A stretch of DNA of 37,165 nt from an uncultured Pelagibacteraceae bacterium (GTDB lineage Bacteria; Pseudomonadota; Alphaproteobacteria; Pelagibacterales; Pelagibacteraceae). Made by a program: the position numbers and the translations under genes. The notes beneath the pieces are model-generated. The model was not told the origin of the DNA. It worked only from the letters and a program-made list of their open reading frames with translations, and ran no database searches. This document shows positions 34,750 to 37,165 of the stretch, in pieces (the first letter of the stretch is position 1; each line of letters opens with the position of its first letter). The DNA is taken from the NCBI GenBank assembly GCA_902579985.1, contig CACHIV010000007.1, forward strand, positions 27,501-64,665, read 5' to 3'.

Positions 34750-35375
34750 TTAAAAGTTGCAAAATCTGTGGAATTTCAGACCTCAAAACTTTAAATTATA
34801 TTATTAATCATCCCTTCCCTCCTAAATTTATAGGTTTTATTTGTAATTATAAAAAGAGTCCAAGATTTGTTAAATTAGAAAAATTGAAAGAATTGACAAG
34901 CACTTATAAAAAAAAAAGTAAATTTGTTGCAGTTCTAGTTAAACCAGATAATGAAATATTAGAAAAAATTAAGAATTTGAATTTTGACTACTATCAAATT
35001 TATAACTGTAGTCCATTAGAAATTAAATCTATTAAAAAAAAATATAATAGAAAAATAATAGCTGCCTTAACTATTAATAATATTAATGATGTTGAAAAAT
35101 ATAAGTTATACAGAGAAGTCGCAGATATTTATTTGTTTGATAGCAAAGGTTATGAAAAAAGTATGTCATTTGATCATTCATTGATTGAAAATATAAAATT
35201 TGACAAAGAAGTAATGTTAGCAGGTAATATCCAAATAGATGATAATCTTGAAAATTATAAAAAAATAGCGGATATTATTGATATATCAGGTAGTTTAGAA
35301 ACTTCCGGATTAAAAGATATTTCCAAAATAGAAATTTTCTTAAATAAAGTAAAAGATTTGAAAAATGAAAATTAA
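34746..35375 (+). CDS. trpF: Phosphoribosylanthranilate isomerase
   Basis: TrpF isomerises phosphoribosylanthranilate in tryptophan synthesis. The 209-residue protein keeps the catalytic cysteine in KICGIS (C8), FIGFI with a downstream SPR, the catalytic aspartate in LFDSKGY (about 130), LAGNI (canonical LAGGL), and the DISGSLETSGLKD phosphate site. The glycine-rich GGxG loop after the aspartate is replaced by GYEKSMSFD. It is divergent, but its place before trpB and trpA supports the call. Confidence 0.88.
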   Translation: MIKSCKICGISDLKTLNYIINHPFPPKFIGFICNYKKSPRFVKLEKLKELTSTYKKKSKFVAVLVKPDNEILEKIKNLNFDYYQIYNCSPLEIKSIKKKYNRKIIAALTINNINDVEKYKLYREVADIYLFDSKGYEKSMSFDHSLIENIKFDKEVMLAGNIQIDDNLENYKKIADIIDISGSLETSGLKDISKIEIFLNKVKDLKNEN

Positions 35376-36597
35376 AAAAAAAATTCCTCTAATTGATCAA
35401 CATGATAAATACGGATTTTGGGGTGGTAAATTTGGAGGCAGTTATATTCCTGAAACTCTAAAAAAACCAGTAGAGGACTTAACTAAAGAATTTCAAAAAT
35501 TAAGAAAAAATAAAAAATTTATTAAAAAAAGAAATTTTTATTTTAAAAATTATATAGGTTCTCCAACTTCATTCATAAAATTAGAAAACCTAACTGATCA
35601 CTTAGGTGGTGCACAAATATGGGCAAAAGTAGTTTCTGAAGCTAATGGTGGAGCACATAAAATTTATAATGCTACTGTTCATGCTTTAATCTGTAAAGCT
35701 ATGGGCAAAAAATACATTGTCGGAGATACTGGTGCTGGATATGCAGGAAAAATGTTAAGTATGGCAGCTAAAAAATTTGGTCTGAAATGTAAGATCTTCA
35801 TGGGAGCAAAAGATATTAAAAGGCAAAAACCTAATTGTGATGCAATGAAAAAAAATGGAGCTGAAATTGTTCCAGTTTACTCTGGAAGTCAAACTTTAGT
35901 TGATGCAGTTAGTGAATGTATGAGATACTGGGTCTCAAACTGTGATAACACACATATGTGCGTAGGCTCTACAGTCGGTCCTAATATTTTTGTTAAAATT
36001 TGTGGATGGAGCACTGCTCAAATTTCAAGAGAATTAAAAGTTCAAATAAAAAAAGAGTTTAAGAAAATTCCAAAAAAAATTAAACTAATAAATTGTGTAG
36101 GAGGAGGAAGCTCAGCCTATGGTTTTTGGAGTGAATTTGTCGATTATAATAAAAAACAAATTGAATTTATTGGTGTTGAAGCTGGAGGGCCAAAAAAGTC
36201 AAAACTCCATGCAGCACCTTTAAGTAGAAATGCTAAAATCGGAATTTTACATGGAGCAGCTTCCTATGTTTGTCAAAATAGTGAGGGCCAAATTAAAGAA
36301 ACTGAGTCAATTAGTGCTGGATTAGATTATCCAGGAGTTAGTCCAATTCATTGTTTTTTAAAAGATACTAAAAGAGCAAGATATACCTATGCAACAGATG
36401 AAGATGCTTTAAATTCCTATAAAATGATTACTAAATTTGAAAAAATAAATCCTAGCCTAGAGCCATGTCATGCTTTTGCTGAAGCAATTAAAATTGCACC
36501 TAAATTAAATAAAGATACTATTATAATAGTTAATTCATGTGGAGATGCTATTAAGGATCGAGATATTTTAAAAAAGAAATTAGGAAAATATAAATGA
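35365..36597 (+). CDS. trpB: Tryptophan synthase beta chain, divergent
   Basis: TrpB condenses indole with serine using PLP. The 410-residue protein keeps the PLP lysine K99 (GGAHKIYNA) and the SISAGLDYPGV block. Several textbook positions differ. By alignment, catalytic Glu109 of the Salmonella enzyme is D121 (GDTGAG), His115 is A127, the phosphate loop GGGSNA is GGGSSA, and Ser377/Arg379 fall in NSCGDA (C392, D394). An extra GFWGGKFGGSY N-terminus is normal for TrpB. It overlaps trpF by 11 bases and trpA by four. It may be a clade-specific version of the enzyme or a form with shifted chemistry. Confidence 0.9.
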   Translation: MKIKKKIPLIDQHDKYGFWGGKFGGSYIPETLKKPVEDLTKEFQKLRKNKKFIKKRNFYFKNYIGSPTSFIKLENLTDHLGGAQIWAKVVSEANGGAHKIYNATVHALICKAMGKKYIVGDTGAGYAGKMLSMAAKKFGLKCKIFMGAKDIKRQKPNCDAMKKNGAEIVPVYSGSQTLVDAVSECMRYWVSNCDNTHMCVGSTVGPNIFVKICGWSTAQISRELKVQIKKEFKKIPKKIKLINCVGGGSSAYGFWSEFVDYNKKQIEFIGVEAGGPKKSKLHAAPLSRNAKIGILHGAASYVCQNSEGQIKETESISAGLDYPGVSPIHCFLKDTKRARYTYATDEDALNSYKMITKFEKINPSLEPCHAFAEAIKIAPKLNKDTIIIVNSCGDAIKDRDILKKKLGKYK

Positions 36598-36843
36598 GTA
36601 ATTCCCTAATTAATTTATCATTTAAAAAAGCTAAAGAGGAAAAAAGACCTGCGCTTCTAACCTATACAGTGGCTGGTGATAATACAAAAAAAAAATCATT
36701 AAAAATATTAAAATCAATTTCAAAGTATGCAGATATATGTGAATTAGGATTCCCTCATAACACTCCTATTGCAGATGGAGGTCAAATTCAAACTAGCGCT
36801 TATCGGGCAATTAAAAATGGAATAAAAATAAATGATGTTTTTT
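36594..36843 (+). pseudogene. trpA: Tryptophan synthase alpha chain, 5' fragment cut by a chimeric join
   Basis: The first 82 or so codons are good TrpA. They include LLTYTVAGD, catalytic E50 in CELGFP, and D61 in [17 protein letters not shown]. After NDVF (about residues 80-83) the sequence ceases to be trpA. The frame runs into DNA that is accD on the other strand and stops at 36863, giving 89 residues instead of about 260. The fragment lacks most of the barrel and cannot be functional as written. The exact break lies within about 36835-36850. It is probably an artefact rather than a natural pseudogene. Confidence 0.85.
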
Positions 36844-36849
36844 CAACAT
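36835..36849. other. Junction inverted repeat at the trpA/accD join
   Basis: ATGTT-TTTTC-AACAT is a 5-bp stem with a 5-base loop lying exactly where trpA homology ends and reversed accD homology begins. Short inverted repeats of this kind are typical at fold-back joins made by strand-displacement amplification or by replication template switching. Confidence 0.55.
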
Positions 36850-37165
36850 ATTCGCTTTTTTGAAAACCTTCAGGCAATTCTTCTCTAACAGTTCCTTGTA
36901 TTACTCTTGCTCCAGCGAATGCAATTAATGCGCCTGGTTCAGCAAGATGAATATCTCCTAACATTGCATAGGATGCTGTAATTCCACCAGCCGTAGGATC
37001 TGTTAGACAAACTATATATGGTAAGTTATTTTTTTTAAGCTCATTTATGGCTAAGGTTGTTCTTGTCATTTGAGAAAGTGAAATTAATGACTCCATCATT
37101 CTCATTCCACCACCAGATGTAAAAATTATAAAAGGTTGTTTATTTTCTATAGCTTGTTGAATGCC
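36840..37165 (-). pseudogene. accD: Acetyl-CoA carboxylase carboxyltransferase subunit beta, fragment (cut by window edge and by the join)
   Basis: Read leftward from the window edge, the frame gives clear AccD. It has [53 protein letters not shown] and [13 protein letters not shown]. The N-terminal part lies beyond 37165. The C-terminus is lost at the join with trpA near 36840, after which the frame reads antisense trpA to a stop at 36800. AccD partners AccA. In SAR11 it normally follows trpA in the same direction, as I recall, so its reversed orientation here is suspicious. Confidence 0.85.

Noticed and set aside
36800..36863. A possible novel TrpA-like short protein and an AccD with a new C-terminal end
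   Set aside because: Both novel ends are each other's antisense across the join, so they are by-products of the chimera rather than new genes.

Overview
The window is a segment of a small, streamlined, very AT-rich alphaproteobacterial chromosome that I assign to SAR11 (Pelagibacterales). The strongest evidence is the 16S rRNA gene. As I remember them, four published SAR11-specific 16S probe sites (152R, 441R, 542R and 732R) occur at about 2413-2434, 2137-2158, 2065-2082 and 1870-1892. Supporting signs are the 16S-tRNA-Ile-tRNA-Ala-23S order, GcrA, a membrane-anchored CycM-type cytochrome c, lysine-rich proteins and almost no intergenic space. I cannot place the subclade.

Layout. 1-2800: rRNA operon on the minus strand (5' end of 23S, tRNA-Ala(UGC), tRNA-Ile(GAU), complete 16S, leader and promoter). 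2894-15149: a ShyA/MepM-like M23 cell-wall peptidase, then a minus-strand run lysC-ispG-prfA-prmC-DUF4167 (lysine/threonine supply, isoprenoids, translation termination), ubiG, DUF1178, argJ, secA and accA. 15339-20200: malate synthase G behind its own promoter and a short structured leader, then minus-strand SRP RNA-dnaX-ybaB-recR. 20241-25354: kdsB-pheA, a cytochrome c, and ABC-2 permease-argD-argF. 25475-27119: gcrA, an unlisted 38-residue membrane peptide and an NDUFA9-like epimerase. 27140-36597: a long, tightly overlapping plus-strand run rnd-kdsD-lptC-lptB-aroA-cmk-rpsA-ihfB-pyrF-trpF-trpB-trpA, joining LPS synthesis and export, shikimate, nucleotide, ribosome and tryptophan functions.

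The right end is abnormal. trpA stops making sense after about 82 codons, and from about position 36840 the sequence is accD on the opposite strand, truncated at its C-terminus. In SAR11 genomes trpA and accD are, as far as I recall, close neighbours in the same direction. The join lies at a small inverted repeat, which suggests an amplification or assembly chimera rather than a natural arrangement.

I found no phage, transposon, CRISPR array or defence island. The points most worth a second look are the trpA/accD join, a cytidylate kinase whose P-loop lysine is replaced by alanine, a malate synthase leader that lacks the glycine riboswitch reported for cultured SAR11, a TrpB with several catalytic-motif substitutions, a hydrophobic C-terminal tail on AccA, and stop codons that overlap in five of the six natural convergent gene pairs.
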